Below, one piece after another: positions 7,199 through 15,712 of a stretch of DNA of 31,774 nucleotides (position 1 is the stretch's first letter; every line of letters starts with the position of its first letter). Location of the stretch: the NCBI GenBank assembly GCA_938020505.1, contig CALIHR010000036.1:1-31774 (forward strand). The letters are read 5' to 3'. Source of the DNA: an uncultured Actinobaculum sp. (lineage in GTDB: Bacteria > Actinomycetota > Actinomycetes > Actinomycetales > Actinomycetaceae). The notes under the pieces were generated by a model that had not been told where the DNA came from, searched no databases, and saw only the letters and a program-made list of their open reading frames with translations. A program made the translations under genes and the position numbers.

Positions 7199-7852
7199 TC
7201 AGCTTCCCGACGGCGCCTTGCGAGAGGTGAGGACCTGATCGACCAGTCCGTACTCCTTGGCGTCGTCGGCGGTGAGAATCTTGTCTCGCTTAATGTCGTT
7301 CTTGATCTCGTCTGCGGGCTTGCCGGAATGATGCGAAAGCGTGTCGCACAGCCAATTGTTCATCCGCTCGAGCTCGTCGGCGACGATCGCGATGTCCGAC
7401 GCCTGCCCCTGCATCCCCTCCATGGCGGGCTCATGAATGAGGACGCGCGCATTCGGCAGGGCGAGACGCCGCCCGGGCGAGCCCGCAGCAAGCAGAACGG
7501 CCGCGGCCGACGCCGCCTGGCCCAGGCACACCGTCTGTATCTGCGGCTTGATGTACTGCATCGTGTCGTAGATAGCGGTCAGCGCCGTGAAGGATCCGCC
7601 GGGCGAATTGATGTACATCGTGATGGGCGAATCGGGGTCCTGGGACTCAAGGACGAGAAGCTGAGCCATGATGTCGTCGGCGGACGCGTCATCGACCTGG
7701 ACGCCGAGGAATATGATTCGGTCCTCGAAAAGCTTGGCGTACGGATCCTGCCTCTTGTACCCGTAAGGCGTGCGCTCCTCGAAATTGGGCAGGACGTATC
7801 GGGCGGACGGCATGGCCGGCGCCAAGCCCGAAAAGTGTGGAGAGTTGTTCAT
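7199..7852 (-). CDS. clpP2: ClpP2, ATP-dependent Clp protease proteolytic subunit
   Basis: This is the second of two paralogous ClpP serine peptidases; in actinobacteria the two assemble into a mixed ClpP1P2 barrel. It has 217 residues. The substrate-binding segment is INSPGGSF, the catalytic Ser is in GQAASAAA (about 115), and the catalytic His is in VLIHEPAMEG (about 140). I chose ATG 7852 because it has GAGG about nine bases upstream. An ATG five codons earlier has the Shine-Dalgarno sequence touching it, and longer readings run into clpP1. It starts 29 bases after the clpP1 stop, so the two form an operon. Confidence 0.95.
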   Translation of the reverse strand: MNNSPHFSGLAPAMPSARYVLPNFEERTPYGYKRQDPYAKLFEDRIIFLGVQVDDASADDIMAQLLVLESQDPDSPITMYINSPGGSFTALTAIYDTMQYIKPQIQTVCLGQAASAAAVLLAAGSPGRRLALPNARVLIHEPAMEGMQGQASDIAIVADELERMNNWLCDTLSHHSGKPADEIKNDIKRDKILTADDAKEYGLVDQVLTSRKAPSGS

Positions 7853-7881
7853 TCCGTCGATCCTCATTCCTCGCTGGGCTC

Positions 7882-8493
7882 TCATTCCTCGTTCGATCCG
7901 CCGATGGCATTGGCGCTGGAAACGATGCGGTCGACGAAACCGTATTCGAGAGCCTCCTGCGCGTTGAACCAATGGTCGCGATCGCCGTCTTCGATGACCT
8001 GCTCGGGCGTCTTTCCCGTGGCGTCGGCGGTGATTTCGGCGAGCTCCCTCTTCATCTGCAAGATGAGATCGGCGTTGATGCGAATGTCCGTGGCCGTTCC
8101 GCCGGCGCCTCCGAGCGGCTGGTGCAAGAGCACGCGGGCGTGGGGCGTGATGTACCGCTTGCCCTTCGCCCCCGCCGACAGCAGGAACTGCCCCATCGAC
8201 GCCGCCATGCCCATGCCCACCGTCACCACGTCGGGCTGAATGAACTGCATCGTGTCGTAGATGGCCATGCCTGCGGTCACCGAGCCGCCGGGCGAATTGA
8301 TGTAGAGGTAAATGTCCTTCTCCGGGTCCTCGGCGGCCAAAAGCAGCATCTGGGCGCAGATGATGTTCGCGTTGTCCTCGCGGACTTCCTCGCCAAGCCA
8401 GATGATCCGCTCCTTGAGGAGCCGGGTGTAAACCGACTCCTGCAGACTGCCGAGCTGCGGCGTCTGTCCCTTCATAGCGGGCGTAGTGCTCAC
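7882..8493 (-). CDS. clpP1: ClpP1, ATP-dependent Clp protease proteolytic subunit
   Basis: The 203-residue ClpP has a normal length. Catalytic Ser is in GMGMAASMGQF (Ser 99), His is in LLHQPLGG (His 124), and INSPGGSVTAG is the oxyanion/binding strand. It is the upstream member of the clpP1-clpP2 pair and lies downstream of tig, with a 120-bp gap that holds a ClgR-like box. It acts in the cytoplasm with ClpX or ClpC. Confidence 0.96.
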   Translation of the reverse strand: MSTTPAMKGQTPQLGSLQESVYTRLLKERIIWLGEEVREDNANIICAQMLLLAAEDPEKDIYLYINSPGGSVTAGMAIYDTMQFIQPDVVTVGMGMAASMGQFLLSAGAKGKRYITPHARVLLHQPLGGAGGTATDIRINADLILQMKRELAEITADATGKTPEQVIEDGDRDHWFNAQEALEYGFVDRIVSSANAIGGSNEE

Positions 8494-8584
8494 GCGTCGT
8501 CCTTCCTCATCCGGGTGGTTCCCGGCCGTTGTTACCCCTCGACGATAGCCTGTCGCGACCCCCGATTCACCGCAGAATGGGGAC

Positions 8585-8602
8585 TTTTCGCTGTAGGCGC
8601 AT
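8585..8602 (-). promoter_or_regulatory. Candidate ClgR box upstream of clpP1
   Basis: TTTTCGCTGTAGGCGCAT contains CGC-5N-GCG (8589-8599). This is the core of the actinobacterial ClgR operator, described as CGCYNANRGCG; only the central A is replaced by T. It lies about 95 bases upstream of the clpP1 start, a common place for ClgR activation of clpP1P2. The regulator is not in this window. Confidence 0.5.
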
Positions 8603-8613
8603 GGTTTCAGAGA

Positions 8614-10083
8614 TCAGCCTTCGAGCTTTTCGAGCAGCGTCTTGCGCGCCTTGCCCGCCTTCTCAGCCTCGATGATGCGCGCCTTCTCCGCGTCGTCCGC
8701 CGTCGCGACGTAAGCGAGCACGTCGTCGATCTTAGCCGACGCAGGATCGAAAGGCTCCGCGGCTTTGGAGACCTTCTCGCCAAACGCTGGGGTAGGCTGG
8801 CCCTCGGGTGCTTCGCCGACGACGGCGGCGACGTCGACCGCCTCGCCGTTGGAATCGACGACGTTGACGAGGCGGAGGTAGGCGATCAGCGCCTTGCCGC
8901 GCGCGAGCTCGGCCGCGAACGAGCTGACCTGGTTCGCCTTAGCGGCGGCCTGGATGAACTCGTTGGGATCCATCCCGTAAGCCTGCGCCTGCTGAACCAT
9001 GAAGCTGAAGAGCTCGTTTTGCTCGATGTCGATGGCGAAGCCCTCGACGAGGACGTCGAGGAGCAGCTGGTCGCGCATGAGACGCTCGGACTCGGCGCGC
9101 GCCTCGGGCTCGTGCTCGTCGCCGAGCTCCTTGCCTTCCATCTCGAGGTGGCGGACGACCTCCTCTTCGAGCGCCCCCTCGGGCAGCGGGAAGTCGACCG
9201 CTTCGCGCAGCTTCTCGCTCAAAAGGTCCCGCGCCGCGTAAACCTGGGCGGAGGCCTTGGCCTTCGCAGCCTCGCCGCGCAAATCCTCGCGCAGTTCGTC
9301 GATCGTGTCGAACTCGGAGGCGAGCTGGGCGAAGTCGTCGTCGGCCTCCGGAAGCTCGGATTCCTTCACTTCGTGGGCGACAACGGTCACTTCGGCTTCC
9401 TCGCCCTCGTGCTCGCCGCCGGCCAGCTCGGTAGTGAACTTCTGGGACTCCCCTGCTTTCAAGCCGATGAGGGCGCCGTCGATGCCGTCGACCATCGTGC
9501 CCGAGCCGATCTTGTAGGAGACTCCGGAGACGGAGTCGACCTCCTCGTCGTCGATCTTCGCAACCATGTCGACCGTGACGTAATCGCCGTCTCTCGCTGC
9601 GCGCTCAACCGCCTTGAGAGTGCCGAAACGCTCGCGCAGGGCCGTGAGGCGCTCCTCGACGTCGTCCTCGGTGACCTCCGCGGGATCGACGGCGATCGTG
9701 AACGAGGAAGGCTCCGGAATGGCGATCTCCGGGCGCACCTCGACTGTCACGGTGAAGACGAGATCCTCAGTGGAGCCTTTCTCCGCGGGAACGGCGGTGA
9801 CATCGACCTCCGGGCGGGACATAGGGTGAAGCGAATTCTCTTCGACCGCGGCGCCGTAGTAGCGGTCGAGCGAGCTGTTGACCGCCTCCTCGACGATGAC
9901 GCCGCGCCCGAACTGGGCTTCAATGACGCGGGCGGGAATGTGTCCGCGCCGGAAGCCGGGGATGTTGACCTGCTTGCCGATCTCCTTGGCTGCCGCGTCG
10001 ATGGCGGGCTTGAACTCCTCGAACGGCACCTCAACGGTCAGCTTGACCTTGGTGGGATCGAGATTCTCGACGGAGCTCTTCAC
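8614..10083 (-). CDS. tig: Trigger factor, ribosome-associated chaperone
   Basis: Trigger factor binds L23 at the ribosome exit and helps nascent chains fold; its middle domain is an FKBP-type prolyl isomerase. The ribosome-binding signature GFRRGHIP is at residues 43-50. The PPIase part runs from about DGDYVTVDMVAKI to HEVKESELPEADDDF, followed by the helical substrate-binding arms. I start at GTG 10083, where GGAG lies five bases upstream; the longer open frame has no homologous sequence. The 489-residue protein is longer than E. coli Tig. The extra end (KIDDVLAYVATADDAEKAR to the terminus) looks like a small helical module seen at the C-termini of some actinobacterial proteins. The tig-clpP-clpX order is common in bacteria. 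Confidence 0.95.
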   Translation of the reverse strand: MKSSVENLDPTKVKLTVEVPFEEFKPAIDAAAKEIGKQVNIPGFRRGHIPARVIEAQFGRGVIVEEAVNSSLDRYYGAAVEENSLHPMSRPEVDVTAVPAEKGSTEDLVFTVTVEVRPEIAIPEPSSFTIAVDPAEVTEDDVEERLTALRERFGTLKAVERAARDGDYVTVDMVAKIDDEEVDSVSGVSYKIGSGTMVDGIDGALIGLKAGESQKFTTELAGGEHEGEEAEVTVVAHEVKESELPEADDDFAQLASEFDTIDELREDLRGEAAKAKASAQVYAARDLLSEKLREAVDFPLPEGALEEEVVRHLEMEGKELGDEHEPEARAESERLMRDQLLLDVLVEGFAIDIEQNELFSFMVQQAQAYGMDPNEFIQAAAKANQVSSFAAELARGKALIAYLRLVNVVDSNGEAVDVAAVVGEAPEGQPTPAFGEKVSKAAEPFDPASAKIDDVLAYVATADDAEKARIIEAEKAGKARKTLLEKLEG

Positions 10084-10324
10084 TAATTCTCCAAGCGTAG
10101 GGGGCGGCCGCGGCCGCCCGGGCGATTTTCGGAACCGGCGCGGAATGCCGATTCCACATGTCTGTGGACTGCACGCCGACGGGGGCGCGGCGCCGACGTC
10201 GTCCGTCCCGTCCGCAACCCGCTCCACCGCGTGCACGCATACCCGCTAATACTACGCCATTGCCGCCTCCATTGCCGCTTCGGGGGCGAGCTTCTCGAAT
10301 GAGGCGGACCCCTGTCGACCAAAA

Positions 10325-10359
10325 CGGCGGGCCCGCGCTTTTTAAGCGCTGGCCCGCCG
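10325..10359 (-). terminator. Rho-independent terminator of the GH16-like gene
   Basis: CGGCGGGCC (10325-10333) and GCGCTT (10335-10340) pair with AAGCGC (10344-10349) and GGCCCGCCG (10351-10359), with one mismatch and a TTT loop. On the minus strand the stem is followed by TTTT (10324-10321). Apart from this hairpin, the interval 10084-10395 shows no convincing gene. It must also hold the tig promoter, for which TAGTAT near 10249 (minus strand) is a possible -10. Confidence 0.85.
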
Positions 10360-10395
10360 CATATTCTCTGTTCCCGACGTCTTTACGTTCGAGAT

Positions 10396-11238
10396 CTACT
10401 TTGCAGGGGTGTACTTGTAGTCGCTGACCTTGACGGAGAAATCCTTAGACTGCTCATTCTCCGCCTTGAGCCCGTAGCACCATGCGTTCAGGTGCATGCG
10501 CGTGGTCTTCGTGGGCACGGGCACGCCCTCAGTGAGGCTGCCGCTGTGGAGGAGCTTGCTGCGGTTGCCGTCCCACAGCTTCCAGGTGATCTTTCCCTTT
10601 TCCCACTTGACGTCCACCTGGAACTTGTAGACGCCTTCTTGTGCGACAACGTGGTCGTCGATGTTGTGCTTGCGGCCGCCGTTGTCCTGATAGTAGGTGA
10701 ACTTGTTGTGGATCTTGCCGCCCTTTTCGCCCCACCTCGACGCTTCGATCAGGTCGATTTCGGTGAATCCTTCCTTTGCCTGCTCGTCCCAGTCATAGGT
10801 GAAGGCGCCGAAGACGGCGTGCTCGTCGAATTCGGTGGTGCCAGCCTCGAAGGTGAAGTGGTAGTCGCCATAGCCGACCGTCTGCGAACTGACGACCTCG
10901 GAGCCCGCCATCTTCTTACTTTTGTAGTTGCGCCTCGCGGAGAGGTAGAGGCTGCCGCCTTCGACGTGGGCCTGGTCCTTGTTCCACTCGCCGCTCTTCA
11001 TCGGACCGCCGGGCTTCCAGCTGGTGTCGCGTGCATACCACTTTTGGCCGGCCCACTCGAAGGTGCGTGCTCCTTCGAAGTTTTCCTTTGTGGGAGGGGT
11101 CTCCAGCAGGCTCCCCCACGTGCCGGCCCCGTCGGAATGGCCGTCGTCTGCGGGCAAGCTCGCGTTCGCGGGCCCGCCTGGGAACACCATGGAGGCCGCG
11201 CACAGCGTCGCGGCCAGTGTCAGGTGCCTTTTCTTCAT
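10396..11238 (-). CDS. Secreted GH16-like concanavalin-type glycosidase
   Basis: The 280-residue protein begins MKKRHLTLAATLCAASMVF, a clear Sec signal peptide with likely cleavage after ANA. The mature part looks like a GH16/concanavalin-like beta-sandwich. The catalytic signature of bulge type, E-x-D-x-x-E, is present as EIDLIE (Glu 160, Asp 162, Glu 165). Aromatic-rich strands such as YGDYHFTFEA and FGAFTYDW surround it. GH16 enzymes cut beta-1,3/1,4-glucans or galactans, but the substrate cannot be told here. The start at 11238 has AAGGAG upstream. The gene is monocistronic, with its own terminator and no sugar-uptake genes beside it. Confidence 0.75.
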   Translation of the reverse strand: MKKRHLTLAATLCAASMVFPGGPANASLPADDGHSDGAGTWGSLLETPPTKENFEGARTFEWAGQKWYARDTSWKPGGPMKSGEWNKDQAHVEGGSLYLSARRNYKSKKMAGSEVVSSQTVGYGDYHFTFEAGTTEFDEHAVFGAFTYDWDEQAKEGFTEIDLIEASRWGEKGGKIHNKFTYYQDNGGRKHNIDDHVVAQEGVYKFQVDVKWEKGKITWKLWDGNRSKLLHSGSLTEGVPVPTKTTRMHLNAWCYGLKAENEQSKDFSVKVSDYKYTPAK

Positions 11239-11410
11239 CGAAGTTTCTCCTTCGTCGTATGGACATATACGGCGTTGGGAAGAGGGTCGAGATGCGTGCT
11301 TCGACTCCCTCACCACAGCCTTGGTTTAATGATCTCTCTCCATGAGTCCATTTGTGAAGGGATGTCCCTCCCCTTTGCGAGAGGAGGGATGCTCGATTAA
11401 AATATCCCCC

Positions 11411-12049
11411 TCACTTGGAGACGATGACTACACGGCGATTCGCCGCTTTGCCGGCCTCGTTCGGAGAGCCGTCCTCGTTGGTTTCGGAGGCGGCGGGCTC
11501 GTTCTCCCCCTTTCCCTCAACCTCGATGGAGACGCCGGAGACTTTCGGCGCAACGTAGCTGCGCACCGCCTTGGCGCGATCCTCGGACAACTTCTGGTTG
11601 TGGTCGTCGTCGGCGACGGAATCGGTGTGGCCGGTGATCGAGATCTCCTTCGGCTTTTTCTTCCGCCACTTGGACACGAGGCCGTCGAGCACCTCGCGCG
11701 CCCGCGGGGTCAAGTTCGCGGAATCGACCTCGAAGTTCACGTCGGAGGAGAGCGTGGTGGTCGTCTTCCCCTCGCCTTCCACCGTCGTCTCCGCGCCGTC
11801 GGCCGATCCGATCGGGGCGTAGTAAACGAGAACCGGCGCATTCAGCTCATCCGCGCCAAGGACCGGCGCCGCCATGTTCTTGAAACTCTTTCCTCCGAGG
11901 GGAACGATAATCTGTTTAGGACCGCTCGCAGACGGGCTCGCAGAGGATTCCGAGCTCGGGTCTGCCGCGGCGCGGGCCCCGAATGAGCCCGTCGCGGCAA
12001 GTCCGATCGCGAGGAGGGCGCTGCACGCTGCCGACCGCCGGGCGCTCAT
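11411..12049 (-). CDS. OmpA-family peptidoglycan-binding exported protein
   Basis: The 212-residue protein has a signal peptide (SACSALLAIGLAATGSFGARA), a low-complexity Ser/Pro linker, and a C-terminal OmpA-like domain. Marks are VNFEVDSANLTPRAREVLDG, ITGHTDSVADDDHNQKLSEDRAKAV and a final NRRVVIV. OmpA-like domains bind diaminopimelate-containing peptidoglycan. No beta-barrel or lipobox is seen, so it is probably attached to the cell wall by the domain itself. Its ATG overlaps the stop of the lipoprotein gene upstream (ATGA), which implies coupled translation. A modest hairpin (TCCCTCC 11365-11371, GGAGGGA 11383-11389) lies just beyond the stop. Apart from that hairpin and presumably the GH16 gene promoter, 11239-11410 shows nothing convincing. 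Confidence 0.85.
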   Translation of the reverse strand: MSARRSAACSALLAIGLAATGSFGARAAADPSSESSASPSASGPKQIIVPLGGKSFKNMAAPVLGADELNAPVLVYYAPIGSADGAETTVEGEGKTTTTLSSDVNFEVDSANLTPRAREVLDGLVSKWRKKKPKEISITGHTDSVADDDHNQKLSEDRAKAVRSYVAPKVSGVSIEVEGKGENEPAASETNEDGSPNEAGKAANRRVVIVSK

Positions 12050-12672
12050 CGCGACACCTTGACCTTCTTGAACACTCCCGCATCGGGGATCGTCACGTCG
12101 ACGGTCGTCACGTCCTTCGGAAGCCCCGCGAAGATCGTCTGGAGAACGACGGACTCACCGCCTTTGATCGACAGTGCGCCAAGGTCCGTGGAGCACAGGC
12201 ACTCCCCCGAGGCGTCATAGGCGGCGCGGTAGACCTTCGCGTGTTTTCCTTCGATGAGTTTCACGCCGTCGGTCGTGTACCACAGGTGATACCCCCCCTC
12301 CTTGGTACGCCCCTTGTCGTTCACCGGCACTTGGTGCGTGCCGTCGTCGAAACGCCCCCCGACGGATAGCTCCTCGCCGGATTTATTTGTGTTGACCGCC
12401 GTGAAAACGACTGTCGTCGCCGCGCTGGAGGTCGTCACCTCGTTGAGATCGATTCGCAAGCCGTCTCCGGCGTTGCGCGAGGCGATGACGGGGAGTTTCG
12501 CGTTCGAGGAGACGGGCTGTCCCCCCGCATTGTCGACCGCTTCTGATTTGGCCTTCTCGACCTGTGAATTGGTTTTCGCGGCCTTTTCGTTGGACGCGTC
12601 GCTGCTGCATGACACGAGCGTGAAGCTCGCACACACCGCCATGATTGCCGCAATATAGCGTGATTTACGCAT
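12046..12672 (-). CDS. Lipoprotein of unknown function, partner of the OmpA-like protein
   Basis: The 208-residue protein has a lipoprotein signal peptide with lipobox LVSC (Cys near 22), followed by a Ser/Asn/Glu-rich linker. The body (IDLNEVTTSSAATTVVFTAV, then a C-terminal beta-rich segment VTTVDVTIPD) suggests an immunoglobulin-like fold exposed on the outer face of the membrane. A CLC pair (ECLCSTD) could form a disulfide. AAGGAG precedes the ATG at 12672. The 4-base overlap with the OmpA-like gene makes them an operon. I do not recognise a specific function; a role in envelope organisation is inference. Confidence 0.8.
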   Translation of the reverse strand: MRKSRYIAAIMAVCASFTLVSCSSDASNEKAAKTNSQVEKAKSEAVDNAGGQPVSSNAKLPVIASRNAGDGLRIDLNEVTTSSAATTVVFTAVNTNKSGEELSVGGRFDDGTHQVPVNDKGRTKEGGYHLWYTTDGVKLIEGKHAKVYRAAYDASGECLCSTDLGALSIKGGESVVLQTIFAGLPKDVTTVDVTIPDAGVFKKVKVSR

Positions 12673-12806
12673 GACTGTTATCTCCTTTTAGGGTCCTAGC
12701 CGTCTCGATCCAAGCCTTCATCGACGGCAGGCGCGGGACATTGTGCGTGACATCCTCGCGGCAACTACTGAGATGGCAACGGCTTGGCCTTCTTGCGGAA
12801 CGGCTC

Positions 12807-12835
12807 TTTATGCTCTCCACGCTAACACAACTCAA
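12807..12835 (-). promoter_or_regulatory. Promoter candidate of the lipoprotein-OmpA operon
   Basis: On the minus strand TTGAGT (12835-12830) and CATAAA (12812-12807) are 17 bases apart, each matching four of six consensus bases. This predicts a 5' untranslated region of about 130 bases. Confidence 0.45.
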
Positions 12836-12916
12836 TGTCCATAATAGGAAAATGGGAACCGCTCCCCAGCGATGGATTTTTGCAAGTTGTCTGCGTTCCA
12901 AGAGCGAGCCGCGCGC

Positions 12917-12980
12917 AGCCGCGAGAGAGGGCACCCAAAGCCGTGAAAGCGGACACCCGGAGCCGCGAGAGCGAGACGAC
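12917..12980 (+). repeat. Degenerate 22-bp tandem repeat upstream of the YbjN gene
   Basis: Units begin AGCCGCGAGAG (12917), AGCCGTGAAAG (12939) and AGCCGCGAGAG (12961). The first two are 22 bases and share GGnCACCC near their ends; the third is incomplete. The array lies 70-140 bases upstream of the YbjN start and just before a possible -10 (TACGAT, 13007-13012). It could hold repeated binding sites for a regulator. Otherwise 12673-13053 carries only promoters. Confidence 0.45.
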
Positions 12981-13053
12981 ACTCGCCTCGGGGCGGCCCC
13001 CGGACGTACGATGTCGAGTAGAAATCAGCATCGTCTTTAAAGGAGACAGAATC

Positions 13054-13725
13054 ATGGCCCTCGTCGAGAACGACGGCGCAGCTTCGCTCGCGCCTCTTTC
13101 CCAGGAACGCATTGTTGCCGCACTGGAACGCGACCAAATCATCTACACCTACGATTCGGACAACGATCTGGCTGCCGGCTGGGAACACGGCGGGTTCTTT
13201 TTCCTCATCGGAGGCGAGTCGGACGAGTACCTGCGCGTCCAGGGCCGCTGGTACGCATCGTTGTCGACGGACCGTCTGGGAGAGGCCATTCAGGCCTGCA
13301 ACGAGTGGAACATCCACACGATTTGGCCCAAGACTTACGCGGTGGCCAACGACGTCAACGAAGTGGTCCTTATGACCGAGCATTCCGTGGACTACGAGCA
13401 TGGGGTCACCGATGCCCAGATCAGCCAGCACATTGCCTGCGCGATCTCCACCGGCACACAGTTCTTCGAGTATCTCAACGAAACCTTCCCTCAAGAATGG
13501 GAGGCTTATCAAGTGCAGGCCGAGGCCCAGGCGATCGCCGTGGCGGAAGCCCAGGCGGTCGCGGAAGCCGAGGCGGATGCCCGGTACAACTTCAAGGGCG
13601 ATTCGGATCGGCCCGAGGAGGACCTGACGAGGCCCGATTCCCTGGCCCTGCCCGAGCCGCCTTTCCACGACGCCCCCTCTCAACCGCCGGCAGAGGAAGA
13701 CGGCCCTCGCAAATCGGAGGATTGA
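13054..13725 (+). CDS. YbjN-domain protein
   Basis: The 223-residue cytoplasmic protein has a YbjN (type III secretion chaperone-like) alpha/beta fold, read from IVAALERDQIIYTYDSDNDL, GGFFFLIGGESDEYLRVQGR and the following helix around LGEAIQACNEWN. Actinobacterial YbjN proteins are common and of unclear function. After about residue 155 comes an Ala/Glu-rich helix (QAIAVAEAQAVAEAEADA) and an acidic, proline-rich tail that is probably disordered. ATG 13054 has AAAGGAG (13039-13045) upstream; a longer in-frame reading from 12835 lacks a ribosome site and crosses the repeat array. The gene ends nine bases before the convergent DUF222-HNH gene. Confidence 0.8.
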   Translation: MALVENDGAASLAPLSQERIVAALERDQIIYTYDSDNDLAAGWEHGGFFFLIGGESDEYLRVQGRWYASLSTDRLGEAIQACNEWNIHTIWPKTYAVANDVNEVVLMTEHSVDYEHGVTDAQISQHIACAISTGTQFFEYLNETFPQEWEAYQVQAEAQAIAVAEAQAVAEAEADARYNFKGDSDRPEEDLTRPDSLALPEPPFHDAPSQPPAEEDGPRKSED

Positions 13726-13734
13726 GTTTCTCAT

Positions 13735-15419
13735 TCACGTTCCGTGCCTGCGCACCCCTATCGCCGTGCCGTCGGGCGACGTGAAGACGAAGCCTCCGTC
13801 GTGATGGGAGATCGCGATCGCCTCCCGGTGGACCATGGCGTGATGGTGCCAGCACAGAAGGACGGCGTTCGCGAGAGTTGTGCGCCCGGCGGCCTGCCAA
13901 GGCAGGGCGTGGTGGATCTGTCCGTGGGCGATCGTGTCGTTGCACCCTGGATATCGGCATGTCCGGTCTCTGGCGATCACGGCCCGCCGTTGGGCGGGGG
14001 TGAAAAGGCGTTTGTTTCTTCCGACGTCGAGAACCTCCCCGCTTGCCGTGAGAATGACGCGAGAAAGCGTCGAATCGCACAGGAGCCTGGCCAGCTGGCT
14101 GGCCGACAGGGGCGATCCGTCGTCTAGGACGGCCGGTTCGAGCCCGGAGAAGGCATCGACATTCAGAAGCGCTGGAATCCGTCCCAGAACTTTGCCGACG
14201 TCTTTTCCCGCTCGGCGACGGCGTCTAGACACTGGCCGAAACGCCCCTGGCCACTTCCCGTTTCCCGGCATGCCCGGCGACTCGGAACTCCGACCCGTCC
14301 ACAGCCCGACCCGCTTTTGCGACGCTCACCGCTCAACCCGGCTTTACTGCGCTCGCGCCCCCGCCCGGCGCTGCCACACGGTCCGACGTCCCCCAGGTTT
14401 CCAACCGGAGAACCGCTTTGCGCCTTTCGAGCAGCCGCCTTCAGAGTAGCCCCCTCCCGAGCGGCCGTCTCCCGAGCAGTCGCCCCTTCGGCGTCGTCGG
14501 CGACGACGGGGAAGCCAAGCGACTTTTCGACGCCGACAAGGGTTGCCAGCGGGACGTGCACAGACAGGTGCGTTTGCACGCCCGACCCGGTCCCGGCGCT
14601 TCCAGCCTCGAACTTCGCGCTGACCAGTTCGACAAGCGCGCCGGCTCGTCGTTGCGGCAAAGTCCTGGAATCGTCGGCGCTTTTGCGCCCCATGACCGCC
14701 GAGAGGGCGGTGTCGAGCAGCGTCGAGGACTCATCCGAGAGCCAGCCGGTGACGCGCACGCCCGATCCCGCCTTGGCAAAAGCCACGTTTTCTTTTCTCG
14801 CCTCGGCTTTTTCGTTCTCGACTCCGGAAGCGGGATCCTCTTGAAAAGCCCGAGCCCTGACACGTCGTTCGAACTGACGCGGGGCGCACTCGCGCGCCCA
14901 AGCGACGAACTCCCCTTCAACGCCCCCGCTGAGCTTGCCTTTCAATACGGGGGTCGAAAAGACCCGGCGCACGATATCCACATGCTCGGCAAACACTTCG
15001 CCGTTCTTCAAAGCAGCTGACAGGTGCTGCAGGTCCGTTCCCAGCGCCTGTGCGCGTTTAATCTCTTTCATCGCAGCAGCGGGGGACTGCCCCGAAGATT
15101 TCTCATTCCACTGCGCGAAAGTGCGCACGCCCGAAACGCGCCAGCTTTCTTCCTCCTCAATGGCGACAAGCATGTTTCCGCGGACCGCGCCCAACCGCGA
15201 AATGACTTTGGCCAAGGCCGCGGCCCCATCGACAAGGGCCTCCCCCGAGACGCCCGACACCCCGGCCTGGACCAGATCCGAGACAGCCCCCTCCAGACGG
15301 TCCAAGCATTCGGCGAACCGCCCGTCGTCGTCCGCTGCCCGACCTCGACCGCCCGAGCCAAACCGACCGTCGTCGCCAGGCGTCGCAGCGCCTAGCCGCG
15401 GACTGACATCGACGCTCAT
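13735..15419 (-). pseudogene. DUF222/HNH endonuclease-domain gene, frameshifted
   Basis: This is the 13E12-repeat type: an N-terminal DUF222 helical domain, then a C-terminal HNH nuclease domain. The first frame covers DUF222 (ALAKVISRLGAVRGNMLVAI, VRTFAQWNEKSSGQSPAAAM), a Gly/Ser/Arg-rich linker, then runs to a stop at 14163. The second frame carries VPALLN-like IPALLNVDAF, SQLARLLCDSTLSRVIL and the HNH region CRYPGCN, QIHHALPW, NAVLLCWHHH. Joining at TTTTCCC (14203-14209) by a one-base step back gives a continuous reading EREKDVGKVLGRIPALLN. A one-base loss in this run, a sequencing error or a -1 slip would each explain it. ATG 15419 has GAGGTG upstream. Function is unknown; these genes are often multicopy and mobile. 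Confidence 0.8.
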
Positions 15420-15458
15420 GGAGCTCACCTCTTTTCTATCTTCTTGCCCGCAACCACA

Positions 15459-15487
15459 ACACTATCGCATATATTTCTCATTGTCAA
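15459..15487 (-). promoter_or_regulatory. Promoter of the DUF222-HNH gene
   Basis: On the minus strand a perfect TTGACA (15487-15482) is followed after exactly 17 bases by TAGTGT (15464-15459). The surrounding interval 15429-15560 is markedly AT-rich compared with its neighbours. No gene is seen between 15420 and 15712. Confidence 0.6.
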
Positions 15488-15712
15488 TTCTTTGTTCGAT
15501 TGTTTTTATCTACAACTACGCGTCAATTCACATTGTTGCAAACAAAATCACGACGCCGCGGACCAGACCCTCTATCGCCTCCCACAAGGGCTTGGACGAC
15601 GTCGCCGCGGGCCCCTCGGAGCCGATTCCGCACAAGCCCATCCAAAGTCAGAGCTCGCCCAAATCAGCCTTCGCGGCCCTTACGTCCCAAGGAGCCCGCA
15701 CGTCCCGACGCG

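Noticed and set aside
7837..10086. 749-codon plus-strand frame opposite clpP1 and tig
   Set aside because: Antisense shadow of two clearly identified genes.
12917..12980. CRISPR array
   Set aside because: Only three degenerate units with no separate spacers and no cas genes nearby.
12832..13734. 300-codon minus-strand frame opposite the YbjN gene
   Set aside because: Runs through the repeat array and antisense to a gene with a good ribosome site; no family resemblance.
14163..14400. Programmed -1 frameshift in the DUF222-HNH gene as a firm claim
   Set aside because: No canonical X-XXY-YYZ heptamer in the reading frame; a one-base loss in the homopolymer is simpler.
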